DNA of 64,000 nt, taken from Chionis minor. Its lineage: Eukaryota > Chordata > Aves > Charadriiformes > Chionididae. The position numbers and the translations under genes were made by a program. Location: contig VZSF01003242.1 in the NCBI GenBank assembly GCA_013398295.1, positions 568,208-632,207 on the forward strand, read 5' to 3'. Positions 62,954 to 64,000 of this stretch are shown one piece after another; position 1 is the first letter of the stretch; every line of letters starts with the position of its first letter. The notes under the pieces are model-generated. The model was not told the DNA's origin. It was given only the letters and a program-made list of their open reading frames with translations, and ran no database searches.

Positions 62954-64000
62954 CTTTAAAAACAAACAAAACACAAATTAAAAAAATGTCAGGCCTTTCC
63001 CTACTTTATTTTGCTACAGGAAAAAGTATTTCTTAAAATGTTTTAGTACACAAAAGCATTTTAAGAACAAGATCCAGCTTGTGGAGGAAATAGAGTTCAT
63101 AAAAGATAAATGAAGTGCTCCATGAGGACACTGCAGTACATTTTAAACTGTCACTGTAACGAAAAGTAGGCACATACTGAAGTTTTTGTTGAACCACATC
63201 ACTTTCACATCTTCTTAACATTAACCATATACTTTGCTGAATCTAAGCCTTAACAATTTTGTTCAATACTTAGACACCGAGACAGAACAAAAAAAGCAAA
63301 CCAAGCAAACAGTATTTGAATGTCATTCAATTATTTTTATTCTCCTTGTGCTAAGAAGAACAAAAGTTACAGTAAAGCATTCCAGCCTCACTAGGCTATG
63401 TACAAAAATACAAAGGTATACAGCATTTCCTCCAGATTACTTAATGGAAACAGGCCATATGTGACATACGAGTGTTCAGGAGAATAAGAACAGTTTGCCC
63501 ATCTGCTCTTTGTCCTTGGGAGCTTGCAAAGTCCTGAATCACTGCCTACCGTGACACAGGACATTCAATGAGCTCTTGAAGCGAAAACATGTCTTGGTAT
63601 GCCTATGCATGTCCATACACAAAAATCTCAAAGACCAGAGCTCACCATCAGAATCCTGGCTTTCCTCATCCTGACACACGCACAAACCGCATCCCGGCTC
63701 CCTTGAACAAAAGCACCTCCCAGCCAGTCTGTGCTCATGTGAAACTCAGCCCCAGCAGCCACACTTGCCTCTACTCTGCCCTCTCCACTGTCTCGCGAAA
63801 TTTTAAAGGATGCTGACTGTACACTTCCCTACTGGAAGTTTGCTCATTCTCTGGTGTGATTCTCTCCAACTTCACAGCAATTGTAGTTTTGTAACTATTT
63901 AAACGAACTCCTGAAAACTAGTTGCCTTAAGTACTTAGGAAAGCTGACAACATGTGACACGCCTACAGGTGTTCTCTTGCTTTCTGAAAGAAACAGAGTT
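62954..64000 (-). other. CADPS2: CADPS2 intron, cut by the window's right edge
   Basis: The sequence upstream of the first visible exon is phase-1 intron; the exon opens with two bases of a split codon. It is AT-rich to about 63480, then mixed. No further CADPS2 exon was recognised. The 62-codon minus-strand frame at 63033-63221 does not match a CAPS segment I know. Confidence 0.75.

Noticed and set aside
63033..63221. Minus-strand frame just upstream of the first visible CADPS2 exon
   Set aside because: The sequence does not match a CAPS segment I recognise and no convincing splice sites flank it.

Overview
No new biological system was found: the window reads as the 3' part of one conserved neuronal gene with ordinary avian retrotransposon insertions. 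It looks like bird genomic DNA. The evidence is CR1 LINE copies with the typical CR1 3' end, a solo LTR whose termini resemble known avian ERV families, and a long vertebrate gene with small exons in AT-rich introns. A turtle or crocodilian is less likely but cannot be excluded by eye.

The gene is CADPS2 (calcium-dependent secretion activator 2, CAPS2), on the minus strand, so it is read from right to left. Ten coding exons were placed by translation and by GT-AG junctions: 62953-62812, 62682-62563, 51088-50933, 47451-47304, 40696-40622, 37185-37102, 36987-36955, 28107-28000, 9065-8961 and 5479-5309. Their phases fit without a gap: after the first split codon they give 379 codons and a TGA stop. 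This is the C-terminal part of a protein usually near 1,290 residues. The N-terminal exons (C2, PH and most of the MUN region) lie beyond the right edge. Intron sizes run from 114 bp to 18.9 kb.

Layout, left to right. 1-1300 is a very GC-rich, CpG-rich block with a G-run/GT tract and a 14-bp minisatellite arranged in a 70-bp higher-order unit. 1300-3080 is moderately GC-rich and unclassified. 3090-3680 is a 48-bp minisatellite of about 13 copies. 3700-4800 is unclassified. From about 4800 onward are the CADPS2 3' UTR and the gene body. The 18.9-kb intron holds a 5'-truncated CR1 (about 25334-26248). The intron at 47452-50932 holds a solo LTR (49595-50319). The intron at 51089-62562 holds a CR1 remnant, a GC-rich patch, and a long CR1 (about 55320-59210) that keeps its 5' region, ORF1 and most of ORF2 but lacks its 3' end. 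Both sizeable CR1 copies lie antisense to CADPS2.

Three non-coding intervals in the introns have dense homeodomain, SOX, E-box or POU-like motifs and may be conserved regulatory elements. In mammals FEZF1 lies just beyond the 3' end of CADPS2, so the left-edge CpG block may belong to that neighbour, but no FEZF1 coding sequence is visible here.
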